Source of the DNA: Sebastes aleutianus
Lineage: Eukaryota > Chordata > Actinopteri > Perciformes > Sebastidae
DNA: 64,000 bases
Direction: 5' to 3'
NCBI GenBank assembly: GCA_916700875.1
Contig: CAKAKS010000039.1
Span: 13,391,044 to 13,455,043, forward strand
The notes below the pieces were generated by a model. The model worked only from the letters and a program-made list of their open reading frames with translations. It did not search any database and was not told where the DNA came from. The translations under genes and the position numbers were made by a program. Every line of letters begins with the position of its first letter. The stretch's first letter is position 1. Shown here in pieces: positions 24,761-37,093 of the stretch.

Positions 24761-27459
24761 TGTATATATATAATCTGGAGCTCAGAGAGGATTTAATGAG
24801 CAGACACACTGCTGCTCCTCAGCTCAACTAAATAGATTTACATATGATGTTCTCTGAGGCAACACTGGCAACACATTTAAACTAGAAATACAACACTGAA
24901 TACATTGAAGAATAATAATATATAATCTATAATGGTGCATGGACACAGACTCAGTGGTGTTTTCAGTCCAAAATGGCGGCAGATGTAGCGGCTGTTATCA
25001 GAAAAGCAGCAGAGTTTCACCTCTTTACTTCTAAACTCTTTGGTTTTGTTTTAACAGTAACAGAAGTGTCAGAGAACAGAAATACTGTGTGAGCTGCTGC
25101 TGGTTTAGTTACAACGGTGTTCATCGTCTCTGATTGGTTCATTATCTGATCAATACTTCAGGATCACCGTCTCTCTCCTCCACAGTGACACCTTAATGAA
25201 GTCTGAGGCAGTGTGGGTCCGCTGGCTGATCAGAGTATCGATCGGTCTCTGGACCTTCTCATCACTGTCGTCCTCCTGCAGCTGATCACATGATGTTTCA
25301 GGAGCAGCGTCGACTCAGCATCCAGACCAAACGACTGACTAAACTAATGAATAATGAAATAAATATCTGACATCAAAAAGCAGGATAAATATCTAATGTT
25401 TCCTATTTATAGGTTTTATCTGAGCGGTCTGCAGAAACATGTTGGGTTTGTGTCATCATCAGTTCTGGATATCGAACCAGAATCTGTCTGCAGACTGAAA
25501 CATCTCAACAACTATTGGAGGAAATGTGCTTCATCATTCAGGATGAACTGGAACAACTCTGGATGTCCTTCAACATGTTAATGTGTCCAACACTTTGCAA
25601 TTATGACCAGATACCTGCAGACTGAAGACATTCATCAGCCTCAGCTGGACTCTGTGTTTACTGATGGTTTGCTAATGTTTGCATGTAGGGGATGTTAAGA
25701 ATTAACCGTTAACCCACATTAAGAACTTTAACCGATTAATTCTATCAGTTAAAAGAACTATTAAAAAATAGCAAAAAAAGCTGAGCAAAACTCAGAGGAG
25801 AGGCTCGTCACTTTGAGGAGAACAGCTGGTCCACCTTAACAGCCCACCTTAAGAGAGTTGAGCCGGTGTTACAGATACAGGAAGTTGTCTCGGTCTTGAC
25901 AAGCCCCCAGGAAGTGTGCCGGTCGTCGATCCCGACTTTCGTAGTGGCCAAACGGCGGTACTGCAACTTCCGTGTCCGTCACGTGATACATTGGGCCCAA
26001 AAAGGCTTTTTCCCATAAACTTACATTGGGAAAGAGGTTAATCAACTTCTCAGTACGAACACTCTAATAGTCCTTATTTAAAAAATTAAGTTTTTAAAGT
26101 TGTAAAACGCATTAATAGCTGAATCTAGAGTTATTTCCCTTCCTCCGTTCATGTGAGTGAGACCCAGACCGAGACTGGAGCACAAGCCGTGACGACGGCG
26201 TGACATTAAGACCCCGTGACCAAGTCATGTGACCCAGCGGACGCTACTCCGCCAATCATCTCGGACGCTACTCCGCCAAGATATGGGTACTTTTCCAGAC
26301 GGAAGTCGAACCATTTAGGCTTCATGCGCCAATGAGCAACTCTCATAGGAATGACCGGGGCCCCGCCTCCAACGCTGGATCCAGTTCTTTTAATACATCC
26401 ATGGGTCTTGAGTTGAGGAGTTGTAGCCTCATAGCATTTATCCTACAACAAATAAACTGTACACACACTGTCTGCTACAGCTACATTCACAGCTATGACG
26501 CCACCGACAACCCCACACACACACGGTCTGTTGGACACTTGCTAACGTTACGAACAAATGCTGTTTCAGCTGTTTCAGCATTAAATCAAACTGGTTTAAG
26601 CTTGTACACCGGACCAGAGCAGGCCGGACCGGCAAAACTGGAAATCCAGCCAACTCTAGTTGATGCACTTTCTTTGTGCCATATGCCCTGAGAGATAAAA
26701 AAATATATAAATACAAAGGCCTTATAAGGAATGTCACGATACCATAACCTTAGTGGTCGATTCAATACCCCGGTAAAACACAAAAGTAAAACCAATACAT
26801 TTCATGTACTCCAACATCCATTCCTTTATTACTGTTAGCAAATTGTTTTTTGTTAGGAAGTTAAACAGCTCATAATTCCCTCTCTAATATCTATTTTACA
26901 TGATATATATAGAGCCTGAACACATCACAATGTAACTCAGTGACACCTCCATTAGAACCAGGATGATTCTGTTGTCTCTGATTTCTAAGTGGCTTTATGG
27001 ACATTTATTGTGGATGGACTCCACAGATAATGATATCCTGGGGAAGAGGAAGTCAGAATTAATGATATCAACATGTGTTTCACGTTTCAGTGATGAAGTT
27101 ATGAAGAAGAGTGATCACAGCCTGAGTGTAGAACTGATCACCAGTTACACAACACTGAATGAGAGGAGGATAAATCACACAAGAAAAAAAGACCGATAAA
27201 TGAAAAGGGCTGTAGACTCCACAAAGAAGAAATAGAAGGAGCAGGAGGAGGAGGATGTTTGTGAGTCCTGGTGTGACATGTAGACTGTTAGTAAACCTTG
27301 TTGAGCCAGCTGATCTGAGAGAGACACAGAACACTGACCTGGGTTCTGTTGCAGGACCATCTCGGTCAGGTCCTGGAGGTGGACCAGCAGCAGCAGAGAT
27401 CCGGCTCCCAGCAGCATGAGGAACCACAGGGGGCGGTACAGAGGGCAGACCAGCTTCAT
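16504..27459 (-). CDS. chst8: CHST8, N-acetylgalactosamine-4-O-sulfotransferase 1
   Basis: Golgi type II membrane enzyme that transfers sulfate from PAPS to O-4 of GalNAc on N-glycans, such as those of pituitary glycoprotein hormones (family knowledge). Coding exons 5' to 3': 27459-27339, 18985-18945 (41 nt) and 17502-16504. Phases join exactly, giving 386 aa; I recall 424 in human. Residues 1-35 hold a short cytosolic tail and signal anchor (LWFLMLLGAGSLLLLV). The 5'-phosphosulfate loop is CEVPKAGCSNWKR at about 157-169, with Lys161. The 3'-phosphate site is FVREPFERLVSAFRDKF at about 218-234. Further family motifs are SPNSYYHPVFG, VGMDIHWEP and the ending FYYMDYLMFNYPKPFTDLH. The FxDL ending and KPF favour CHST8 over CHST9. 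The 5' splice site of exon 1 is GTCAGT. The start is ATG at 27459-27457; an upstream GTG-led frame is intronic. Confidence 0.93.
17507..17583. repeat. (CA)n, transcript (TG)n, abutting the chst8 last-exon acceptor
   Basis: About 38 CA dimers. On the transcript strand they run as (TG)n into TGTTGTAG, the acceptor of exon 17502-16504. They replace an ordinary polypyrimidine tract. Confidence 0.95.
17584..18541. mobile_element. Non-autonomous DNA element with AGGGCTGT ends, copy 2
   Basis: The left end AGGGCTGTCAAAG and right end GATTAACAGCCCT are imperfect inverted repeats. The body matches the 2928-4269 element in reverse orientation and carries the empty site for its nested insertion (CTTTAAGGTACATTT). 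It lies in the second coding intron of chst8. No transposase is present. Confidence 0.75.
18945..18985 (-). CDS. chst8: chst8 41-nt coding exon
   Basis: A TTGTCTGCAG acceptor and a GTGAGC donor border 41 nt that restore phase between exon 1 (ending in split codon G) and the last exon. It encodes VNSLEAPRWPVEK in the luminal stem. The exon lacks distinctive similarity. The call rests on strong splice sites, exact phase and an open frame. Confidence 0.75.
20247..22308. mobile_element. P-element-like (THAP) foldback transposon, non-autonomous
   Basis: The left arm TATAGACCCTTCTAGT (20247) and the inverted right arm TATACACCCTTTTAGT (ending 22308) are followed by shared TCATGATGAC, TTAGCTGGAGGCTAAA and an ATG. 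Each arm has a start codon with MSSCCVVGCQNK (left, 20359) or MSSRCVVGCQNP (right, 22248, minus). This is the beginning of a THAP zinc-finger (C-x3-C), the DNA-binding domain of P-element and THAP9 transposases. Both frames stop within about 18 codons. The left arm also holds a hairpin at about 20443-20524. No catalytic region is present. Confidence 0.7.
23928..24143. repeat. (CAACG)n pentanucleotide satellite
   Basis: About 43 pentamers CAACG/CAAGG. The right two-thirds is almost perfectly homogeneous. Confidence 0.97.
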
Positions 27460-28169
27460 GACCACAGACAGCAGAGTCCTGCAGCCTAGAGTCCACCAGG
27501 CTGGTCCCAGATCAGCCACCGCTGCACAGCCTGAGGACACAGAGATGGGGCAGGTCAGACCTGGTCCACATTAAGACAAGTCCTTCAGACTGGACACATG
27601 GACGTTATGCACTGTTACACTGACAGCTGTCACATTCAGGTTCACCACCAACATCTGTTAGCATCTGTTAGCATCTAAAGGTTCCCACTGTGTGAAGGGA
27701 GATGAGACCACCACAGACCAACTGTCACAGAGACCAGTATCTGTATCTGACCTGTGATCAGCAGGATCACATCATCTGTCTGTTACTGGTTAAAAACATT
27801 CATTATAAACATACATGAACTGTGACCTCTGACATCACACTGAAGTCTCTCTCCCTCTGTGTGTGTGTGTGTGTTGGAAACACAGCTTCTCTGTGCATGT
27901 TAGTGCATGTGAGCGTGCCCCACTAGCCAGCTCACGGCCGCCGCTCTGCACTGCTCTCATACGGCGGTTACAGCTGATAACGCCGTCCTGATAACAGCGC
28001 CGTCATGGAAACGTAGCGCCCACCCTTCGGTTCCCCCAGGTCAACACTGTTAGCTGTGAGCTGTCGCCATGTTGAGAGCCCTGTGGATGCAATCTGTGAT
28101 TTAGCAGCTGTAAAGCCTCCCATGTGCTCCCGACCAGTCAGATCTACTCCTCCACTAGAGGGCGCCGTC

Positions 28170-28171
<2 letters not shown>

Positions 28172-28240
<69 letters not shown>

Positions 28241-28255
28241 GTGCGCGCGCCTGTG
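28172..28255. repeat. (GT)n microsatellite
   Basis: About 30 GT dimers, then GTAT/GC variants; a CA run follows at 28386-28414. Confidence 0.95.
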
Positions 28256-28383
28256 TTTACTGTTCAACAATCTGCTGACTGAACACTTCCTGTTTCCCAT
28301 GAGGCCGAGCAGGAACATCTGTTTCTCTGGAGTCAAACAGCTTCCCTCAGCAGGTGTGTCTCTACAGTCGCTATAGAGATAAC

Positions 28384-28419
<36 letters not shown>

Positions 28420-28507
28420 GGCTGAACTAGTGAAGCAGCAGCTCAGAGGAGTGATGAAGACTCTGGAAGAAGCCATCATGAGAACAAACACAACAAACAA
28501 AGGCTGT

Positions 28508-29162
28508 ACTCTAAACCTCATACTATACTAGTAGTACTACCTCATACTATACTAGTAGTACAACCTCATACTATACGAGTAGTACTACCTCATACTATAC
28601 TAGTAGTACAACCTCATACTATACTAGTAGTACTACCTCATACTATACTATTAGTACAACCTCATACTATACTATTAGTACAACCTCATACTATACTAGT
28701 AGTACTACCTCATACTATACTATTAGTACAACCTCATACTATACTAGTAGTACAACCTCATACTATACTAGTAGTACAACCTCATACTATACTAGTAGTA
28801 CTACCTCATACTATACTATTAGTACAACCTCATACTATACTAGTAGTACAACCTCATACTATACTAGTAGTACAACCTCATACTATACTAGTAGTACTAC
28901 CTCATACTATACTATTAGTACAACCTCATACTATACTAGTAGTACTACCTCATACTATACGAGTAGTACTACCTCATACTATACGAGTAGTACTACCTCA
29001 TACTATACTATTAGTACAACCTCATACTATACTAGTAGTACTACCTCATACTATACTATTAGTACAACCTCATACTATACTAATAGTACTACCTCATACT
29101 ATACTAATAGTACTACCTCATACTATACTAGTAGTACTACCTCATACTATACTATTAGTACA
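28508..29162. repeat. 24-bp minisatellite (CTCATACTATACTAGTAGTA)
   Basis: About 27 units of 24 bp (CTCATACTATACTAGTAGTA plus CTAC or CAAC), very homogeneous. Higher-order alternation of CTAC and CAAC types is visible. No ORF of note. Confidence 0.95.
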
Positions 29163-29389
29163 AGTAGCATGAATGTAATCTGTAAATGGGATGAGTTGAT
29201 AAGCACAATAAAGGATCTGTAGTCTCTCCACCGTGGCCTCAGTCCACTAATCCTTCATTCAGAGGATCAAATGAAAACTCCACGTCTCTCTGGGTTTATT
29301 ACTATCATCATCAGGTCGGATGCTGAGGTCAACACAGGTTGAATATGCTGGTCCAGAGCAGCTCAATCTAGTCTGACTCTTGCTGATGG

Positions 29390-29427
<38 letters not shown>

Positions 29428-30069
29428 AACTATTATTATTATTATTATTATTAGGGCCCGAGCATGAACGTGTCAGGAGCTCAACAAAGTGTGAGGAAAC
29501 CTACTGTTTAGGGAAAGATTATTATTATTATTATGATTATGATGGAGGAGGTGGAGGATGAGTGAGGTGGAGGATGGATGATGGAGTGGTGATGAGGGAG
29601 GTGGAGGAGGAGGGAGGTGGAGGATGGAGCAGTGATGGATGCTGTTTGTCTGCAGGTTATCAGGCGACACATATTGATCTCTCAGTGAGGTCTCCATCTG
29701 TCATGTTAATCCGCCGCCGCCGGACTCTGAGCCTCCATCAGATCAGAGTCCTCCACCCAGCTGAGACCCTGACAAATCAAAGGTCAACAGGAAATAGGTT
29801 TGACCCGGTGAGATCCTGATCCTGCTGCTCACTGTGAATGAAGGTGCTCCGGAGGATCTCAGAGGAGAACCAGAGTCAGAGGAGGTGCATGCAGGTGTTG
29901 TACCAAGAACAGGAAGTTAGTTATTGTGAGGCTTTTGTCAGTTTCAAGTTATTTCAGTGACCATTGTGGGTTTTTCTTTCTTTAACAGAAGGGTACCAAC
30001 GATTTTGCCTACGTCTGTAAATGTCAGTATATGGGTGCTCTACAGTTGTAGCGTCGGCTCATTTGACCA

Positions 30070-31240
30070 CGGATATGATTCAGAGTCAGACAACTTTATT
30101 GATCCCAAGAAGGGCAATTCAATTTACAGCTTACCCCACAAACACACACAGACAACATCCAGACAACCATTCAAAATGTTATGTCAATCACAGACCAGTA
30201 GAACTGACAAACAGAGGTCGGTAAAGGACAGCAGATAAGTTAATCAAATATAATAGCAATAAAATAGATAAGAGAAAACAAATAGATAATACGTAGACAT
30301 TGTTACATGATTTATCATGTAAGGGAACTGTCAATAAAAATCTCACATGAAATGACTACTGTCTGAGTTTAATAACCTGATAGCAGAAGGAATAAAAGAG
30401 TTGGAGTAAACGGTTAGTTTTCCTCAGAGGTGCCTGATAACGGCGTCCCGAAGGCATCAATGAGAATTCAGGAGACAGAACATGAAGAGGTTGGCTGATA
30501 ATATGTTTAGCCTTCTTTACCACCTGATCCTCCCAGAGGGAACACAAGTCTCTTTGTTGGACTCCAGTAATCTTGGCCAAACCTTAACAATGCTATACAG
30601 GCTGTTCTTGTCCTTAATGGTTATCCACTGAACCAACAAATAAAAGAAAAGGTTCATTTAGACTTTCGATAAAAGATCCTCTCGCTGACATTAAAAGAGT
30701 TCAGCTTCCTCAATGAATAGATTCTCTGTAGTGTTGACCTCGTTTGACGATAGACTCTGTATTAATATGAAACTTAAGTTTACAATCCAACACAGTTCCA
30801 AGATAATTATATGACTCCACAATCTGAACATCTTCGCCGTGTATGATACTAGCTTTGTTTTCAGTCTTGTGTCTGAAGTCAATGATCATTGAGAAATCAT
30901 TATCATCGCACCATCTAACAAACTCAGGTAATGCTGGACCATGATCAGACTCTGAGCCTTGAAGTAAAGATAACAGGACAGTGTCATCAGAAAACTTAAC
31001 AAGAAGCCTGTTCTCTTGAGAAGACCTGCAGCTGTCGATGTACATGATAAATAGGAGGGGTGACAACACACAACCCTGAGGGGAACCTGTGTTTGATTCG
31101 GATATCTTGGACATTTGTCCATTCACTAAAACCTGCTGGACCCTCACAGTAACAAAATTTAAAATCAGCATGAGAAGCTGGTCTGGGAGGTTAAAATGAG
31201 AGGCAAGTCTCTCAATCAGGATGAGAGTGACGGCCGGCTT
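30070..31240 (-). mobile_element. LINE (L2/Rex-like) 3' fragment with broken reverse transcriptase
   Basis: Minus-strand frame 31171-30710 carries RT motifs GSPQGCVLSPLLF and FSDDTVLL, the catalytic D-D box with Ser for the usual Ala. YNYLGTVLD follows. A frameshift near 30720 separates RLNSFNVSER-type sequence and a last piece LMPSGRRYQAPL (30580-30356) typical of fish LINE C-termini. The 3' end reads GGGATCAATAAAGT near 30090 on the minus strand. There is no endonuclease, so it is 5'-truncated and dead. Confidence 0.8.
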
Positions 31241-32069
31241 GACTGCGCGTTACTGCAATACGATAACGTTTCCTGTCCATCACAGAGTTAGCATTCAGCT
31301 TTAGCCATGATGTTTAGCTCTGCTTTTCCTGCAATGTGTGAAACCCAAAGTGTTTCCATACTTTACTGGATGTGTAGTGTTTACCACTTTGGTTTTTAAA
31401 AGGGGGGGGGGGGGTGCAGGTCGTATCCATGCAGACACTCCAACGTTTTCTACTTTCTAGTTTCGGCTTGCTGCGGTTTGTTTTGGTTTCATAACTAATG
31501 TCCGTCTTTCACATCTTCTTCTGTATTTATGGTCTGGATGTGCTTTAGTAAGAAAGACAATATATTTCCCTATGTGATCCGTTAAAAACTAAGAAAACAG
31601 AAAAGCTATAAAACATCTCCAAGTTGTCTCTATTATATATTATTTTGAATAATTGTCGTGCCATGATTATTGTTGTCATTTTAATGGGAGGCTACTGTGT
31701 GGAAGCTCGGCTCCATTAGCATAACACTAAAAGATGCATGTTGGTCCCTGGAGTGTGGTTAGTGTGGAGATGGAGGAAGCCATTACAAACATCTATCTGT
31801 AACCGGAGCATTCACACCAGGCAGACAGAAAGGTCTTCTTCTCTTCTTTTTAATGTATTATTAATGCGTCCCGTCCCAGAAATAACTGGCCTCTGTAGAT
31901 TATTGGACATGGATGCTGGTGTGTGAATGGAGGATCGTGTTTCCTCTGGATGTTCACATTAAAGGTGATTCTGGTGATTTAATCCTGATAGTGGTTCAGT
32001 TCAAAGAGAACAGAGCTCCATGTACAGTATATGTTTACCTCCTCCTCCTCACTACCAATCACATGTGAG

Positions 32070-32175
32070 GGATAATGTACAGCTAGAGGGTCATTGTTGT
32101 GAAATAAACCCCTTCAGGTCCATCGTCCTGAAGGGGTTTATTTCACTACAATGACCTGCTAGCTGTACATTATCC
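32070..32175. repeat. Near-perfect palindrome, 49-bp arms and 8-bp loop
   Basis: The left arm starts GGATAATGTACAGCTAG and the right arm ends in its inverse CTAGCTGTACATTATCC. They differ at only three positions over 49 bp. The loop is TCCATCGT. A single arm recurs near 23040. It is probably one end of a foldback MITE that continues to about 32595. Confidence 0.9.
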
Positions 32176-32262
32176 TGCTTATGTCACGGCTACTTACTGA
32201 AGAAATCTATAATTTGACACAAAAATACGGTCCTCCAGAGTCTGACATCAGAACTGTGTCCA

Positions 32263-32520
32263 TAGCAACGGTCTGTTATACGTAGCAACGGTCTGTTAAA
32301 CGTAGCAACGGTCTGTTATACATAGCAACGGTCTGCTATACGTAGCAACGGTCTGTTATACGTAGCAACGGTCTGTTAAACGTAGCAACAGTCTGTTATA
32401 CGTAGCAACGGTCTGTTATACGTAGTAGCGGTCTGTTATACGTAACAACGGTCTGTTAAACGTAGCAACGGTCTGTTATACGTAGCAACGGTCTGCTATA
32501 CATAGCAACGGTCTGCTATA
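32263..32520. repeat. 20-bp minisatellite (CGTAGCAACGGTCTGTTATA)n
   Basis: About 13 units right of the palindrome. The same unit follows the single arm at 23073-23112, so it belongs to the element. Confidence 0.92.
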
Positions 32521-33519
32521 AAGAAATAATAGACCTTAGAACGCCGTGATTGACCAATCAGAATCGAGTATTCAACAAAGCTGTGTAATAATAAATCATA
32601 AACAACCATCTCAATGTGGACGTACCAGGTCAGCTAACAAAAACCTTAACGTGGTTTAAATGACACATTCATCACTACACTTTAATTTAATACAACATTC
32701 AAACGAGCCAGGACCTCATTCACACCTGGATCTGGATTCAATCATCAGCTGGATATTTTTCTCTGCTGTCTGACTTTTCATTGACTAAACGATCAATCAG
32801 AAAAATAATTAAAAGAAAATAACGGTTATTTCAGCCCTACGAATGAACAGGAAGAGTCTGAATAAAGAGCTGCTAGTTCAGATCCACCAACGCTGCTGCG
32901 TTCACACTACAAGCGACAGGCCAATAGGCTACAAGACAGGAAGCCACAAACTACGCTGCTGTGTGACGGGCGTGACTCGCTGCTCAACGCCGCAGGAACG
33001 TTTGGGCATCATGTGACTTCATAAGTAGAAAATGTTCATTTATGAGATGTTTAAAAATATCACTGCCCATGTGATTGATTTCACTTTACAATCATTAACT
33101 ATTGTAATCCCACATAGGCCCCGCCCCCTCGGACTCCATTAGTCCACTAAGATTTCTGTTGTCATTTTTATGCTTTTTTCATGCTGAATCACTAATTTAT
33201 AATAAACTTGTGAGCTCATCCCTGGTAAACACCAGATTTAAGGTGATTGTTTGGAGAGAAACTCAGTTTTACAGATGTTGTTGATTAAATCAACTCATCG
33301 ATTAGTCGACTAACTCGTATGAGAAGGTTGAGGACAGATCAGGAGCTGGTTTCAGGGTGAGGACCTAGGTTTTATGTCATTGAGGGTCCTCACAAGTATA
33401 GAAGTACAATCTGTGTGTGTGTGGGGGGTATTTTTAGCAGCGAGGAGAGAAATAATTCAGTATGATCACAGAGCAGCTCGATCACCTCCTCTCTGACAGA
33501 GGAGACCCACCAGCAGATG

Positions 33520-33620
33520 ATGATCCTCCTCCTCCTCCTCCTCCTCCTCCTCCTCCTCCTCCTCCTCTTTCTCCTCTTCTTTCTCTCCCTCTTCCTCCTC
33601 CTCCTCCTCCTCCTCCTCGT
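33520..33620. repeat. (CTC)n pyrimidine tract
   Basis: Trinucleotide run with TTTCTCCTC interruptions. Confidence 0.95.
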
Positions 33621-33784
33621 CCTCCTCTGCTATCTGTCTGATCTTCACAGATATTAGCTGATGAGCTGTTAAAGTGCAGCATAGCTCCTCTCTGACTACC
33701 TTCTGCCTGTTCTTCTTCTGGTAGTGATCAGATCATTCAGAGCATCACTGGAGGCTTCTGGAGATAAACTAAGTATTTAAACAC

Positions 33785-33827
<43 letters not shown>

Positions 33828-34104
33828 CACCAGACGTATCAATAAAGATAATACCTGCTGGTTCAACACTGGTCCTGTTGAAATAAAGATGTGACCTGTC
33901 TCATTTTAATGAAAACATATTCACACAGCATCACACACTCAGCCAGGTGAAAACAACAGCAGCGTCTCTACCTGTGAGGTATTTACATCATCATGACATC
34001 ATCCATCTTTCTGTCAACTCAGTCTGATGACAAGTAGAGTTGAACTCGTCCCATCAGGCAGTCAACACCAGTCAGACCAGGGTTGGAGGTTAACCACGGC
34101 CTGA

Positions 34105-34245
34105 TGGCCCGCCGCCACTAGCAGTGACTCTGTGGCCAATAGCAGTGACTCTGTGGCTACTATAGTGACTCTGTGGCCACTATAGTGACTCTGTGGCCAC
34201 TAGCAGTGACTCTGTGGCCAATAGCAGTGACTCTGTGGCCACCAG
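34105..34245. repeat. ~21-bp minisatellite (GTGACTCTGTGGCCA...)n
   Basis: Six or so units of AGCAGTGACTCTGTGGCC, some shortened to TATAGTGAC. Confidence 0.85.
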
Positions 34246-35249
34246 GTCTCCCAGTAGGTGGTTTTATCAGGTCTCAGTGAGATCACAGTGTCCTAACTGA
34301 ACGTGACGCCAGCGAGCGTCAGCAACAAAATCACTTTTTAATTGTTTTTTATTGAAATGTTCTAACTGTCAGCGAGCGACGCAGCATCACTTTTAAACAT
34401 AAAACATCCACAGAGATTTTAGAAAGGTGCAAAATAAAGGTATGAATTTTATTATGATTGTGAATAAATCATTTTAAAAATGTTTATGGGTCTAAAACAA
34501 ATGTTTTGTTTATCTCTGTGGAAGATATCTGACGGATGGGGCCGGTGAGCCAACAGTATAACGTTGCTGGTATCAGGTGGTATCAGGTGGTATCAGCTGG
34601 TATCAGGTGGTATCAGGTGTTATCAGGTGGTATCAGGTGGTATCAGCTGGTATCAGCTGGTATCAGGTGTGAGTGATTGACAGCTGCTCAGAGACGGCAG
34701 ACTCCAGATCAGCTCTGATTGGTTGTTTTCCTCCAGTCTGTGAATTCTAGTAGATGGAGGACGGCGGAGGATGGCGGAGGACGGCGAGGAACATGATTTT
34801 TTTCCGATTACCTGTCTCATCCACTACTGTCAGGATATAGAGACCGTTTTACAAAAAATTACTTTTTTAATCATATTTGCTCCATTTCTACCCACTGCAG
34901 CTTTAAATATCTTTTTCTGTATTGTTTTTACATACGTTTTCATTTGGGTCATTAAAAATGTACTTTGGCCACCAAATTTAGGAACTTGGTGGCCCATGGG
35001 GCCAGTTCTTAAAAATATTATAATATAATATAAAATAATAGCGTCTATCCGAGCAGACATTAAACTACAATTCAGACATTAAACTACAAATCAGATATTA
35101 AACTACAAATCAGACAGTGAATACCAACATAAGTCACTTTATAACAGACCACCAGTTTAAATATCCACATTAAAAACACCATCAGGTCAAAACTCACTTT
35201 TAACTCCTTCACAACACTGTATGTTCCCATACAAATATGATTTTAGATA

Positions 35250-36580
35250 ACATCAAGAAAACAACAGCAGGATAATAAATATAAAGACAAATATAAATAC
35301 AGAGAAATAAAGAAATATAAAGAAAAATATAAATATAGAGATGTAAATGGAGACATAAATAAAAATTAAGAGATATATAAATATAAAGAAATAAAGACAT
35401 ATTAAGAGAAATATAAATATAGAGAAATAAAGAAATTTAAATATAACTATAAATATAGAGATATAAAGAAATTATGAAAGAAATATAAAAATAGAGAAAT
35501 AAAGAAATTATAAAGACACCTATAAATGTACAGATATAAAGAAATTATAAAGAGAACTATAAATATAGAGAAATAAAGAAATTATAAAGAGAACTATAAA
35601 TATAGAGAAATAAAGAAATTTAAATATAGAGAAATAAAGAAATATAAATATAGAGAAATAAAGACATATTAAGAGAACTATATATATAGTGATATAAAGA
35701 AAAATATAAATATAGAGAAATAAAGAAATTTAAATATAACTATAAATACAGAGATATAAAGAGAACTATAAATATAGAGATATAAAGAAATATAAATATA
35801 GAGAAATAAAGTCATATAAAGAGAACAATAAATATGGAGATATAAAGAGAACTATAAATATAGAGATATAAAGAAATATAAATATAGAGAAATAAAGTCA
35901 TATAAAGAGAACTATAAATATAGAGATATAAAGACATGTAAATATAGAGATATAAAGACATTTAAAGAGAACTATAAATGTAAAGAAAGAAAGAAATATA
36001 AAGAGAACTATAAATATAGAGAAATAAAGAAATATAAAGAGAATTATAAATATAGAGATATAAAGAGAACTATAAATATAAAGATATAAAGAAATATAAA
36101 GAGAACTATAAATATAGAGATATAAAGAAATATAAAGAGAATTATAAATATAGAGATATAAAGAGAACTATAAATATAGAGAAATAAAGAAATATAAAGA
36201 GAACTATAAATACAGAGAAATAAAGAAATATAAAGAGAATTATAAATATAGAGATATAAAGAGAACTATAAATATAGAGATATAAAGACATATAATAAAG
36301 AAATATAAAGAGAACTATAAATATATAGATATAAAGAAATTATAAGAGAACTATAAATATAGAGATATAAAGAAATATAAATACAGAAATTATAAGAGAA
36401 CTATAAATATAGAGATATAAAGAAATATAAATACAGAAATTATAAGAGAACTATAAATATAGAGATATAAAGACATATAATAAAGAAATTATAAGAGAAC
36501 TATAAATATAGAGATATAAAGAAATATAAAGAGAACTATAAATATAGAGAAATATAAATATAGAGATGTAAAGAGAGCTA
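35250..36580. repeat. 1.3-kb A-rich minisatellite (GAACTATAAATATAGAGATA)
   Basis: Units of ATATAAAGAGAACTATAAAT and ATAGAGAAATAAAGAAAT in variable order, ending just before the putative chst8 first exon donor. No coding signal; it contains many AATAAA-like hexamers. Confidence 0.92.
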
Positions 36581-36690
36581 TATAACGTTGGAGGTATAAA
36601 TGTATATAAATATAAAAAGCAGCAGTGAGATGTTACCGGAGAGTAAAGTGAAGATAAAGAGAGAAAAGAGCACCAGCTGGTTCCTCTCAC

Positions 36691-37000
36691 CTGTGTGGAG
36701 TCCAGCCGACCAGCATGGAGTCTGCCGGTGGAGTTCACCGGTCCGTCTGAAAGTCTTCTTCTCCGGTTCCGTTGACCTCCGTCTCTCCGACAACAACACA
36801 GATAACGGAGACTAAACAAGCGCTCTGAAACCGTTAATGTCCCGTTGTTTCCGGTGAACTGTCCGGTGATTGATGAGGGCGGAGAACCGAGAGGGAAAAC
36901 GCCCCAACTTGCGGAGGACGGAGAGGAGAGGAGTGTGTTCCCGGTGGACCGGACGGGCGAGGCGGGATGAAAAGATGGCGTCAAGTTACCGGCAGAGAAG
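36691..37000 (-). promoter_or_regulatory. Putative chst8 5'-untranslated exon and promoter
   Basis: The minus strand shows a strong donor CACACAG|GTGAGA at 36691. It is preceded by roughly 200-300 bp that is richer in CpG and unique compared with the repeats on both sides. Orientation and position fit a non-coding first exon of chst8. The upper limit and transcription start are unknown. A plus-strand frame (MASSYRQRSRKNPEV at 36975) is not supported as a gene. Confidence 0.4.
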
Positions 37001-37093
37001 CAGGAAGAACCCGGAAGTTCAGCTGCTAGACCTTCACAATAAAACATCCACAAGAGATCTCATGTTTTAATCAGCAGAGATTACACATAATTA

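Larger units (their letters stand above)
18986..27338. other. Large chst8 intron, about 8.4 kb
   Basis: No other exon is recognised. It contains a 10-bp TGGATGTTAC minisatellite (19615-19735), the P-element-like foldback (20247-22308), and a GAA run (21717-21750). It also has TG (22867-22886) and GAAGAAGGA (23246-23340) tracts, a CAACG pentamer array (23928-24143), CAAAGAGACAC-type degenerate repeats (24245-24510) and (AT)n at 24731-24758. A half copy of the GGATAATG palindrome lies at about 23028-23075. A fish MITE fragment near 26730 reads GTCACGATACC. Confidence 0.6.
27460..36690. other. Probable 5'-UTR intron of chst8
   Basis: This is chst8 intron only if the 36.7-kb exon belongs to that gene. 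The coding exon starts at an acceptor TGTCCTCAG just 5' of 27531, leaving about 70 nt of 5' UTR in that exon. The region holds (GT)n at 28172-28240, a 24-bp array (28508-29162), TTA runs (29390-29455), a LINE relic (30070-31240), a cruciform (32070-32175) and a 20-bp array (32263-32520). It also has CTC tracts (33520-33620), minisatellites at 34100-34245 and 34570-34670, and a 1.3-kb A-rich array (35250-36580). No additional coding exon is supported. Confidence 0.45.

Noticed and set aside
27460..27540. N-terminal extension of CHST8 from an upstream GTG codon
   Set aside because: The start lies in the intron before the TCCTCAG acceptor, and a TAG in the exon context makes ATG 27459 the natural start. 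The family normally begins just before the anchor.
36451..37053. 200-codon minus frame at the chst8 first exon
   Set aside because: The C-terminal half is repeat (YISLYLYIYSS); the exon is better explained as untranslated because of the donor at 36691 and the downstream ATG-bearing exon.
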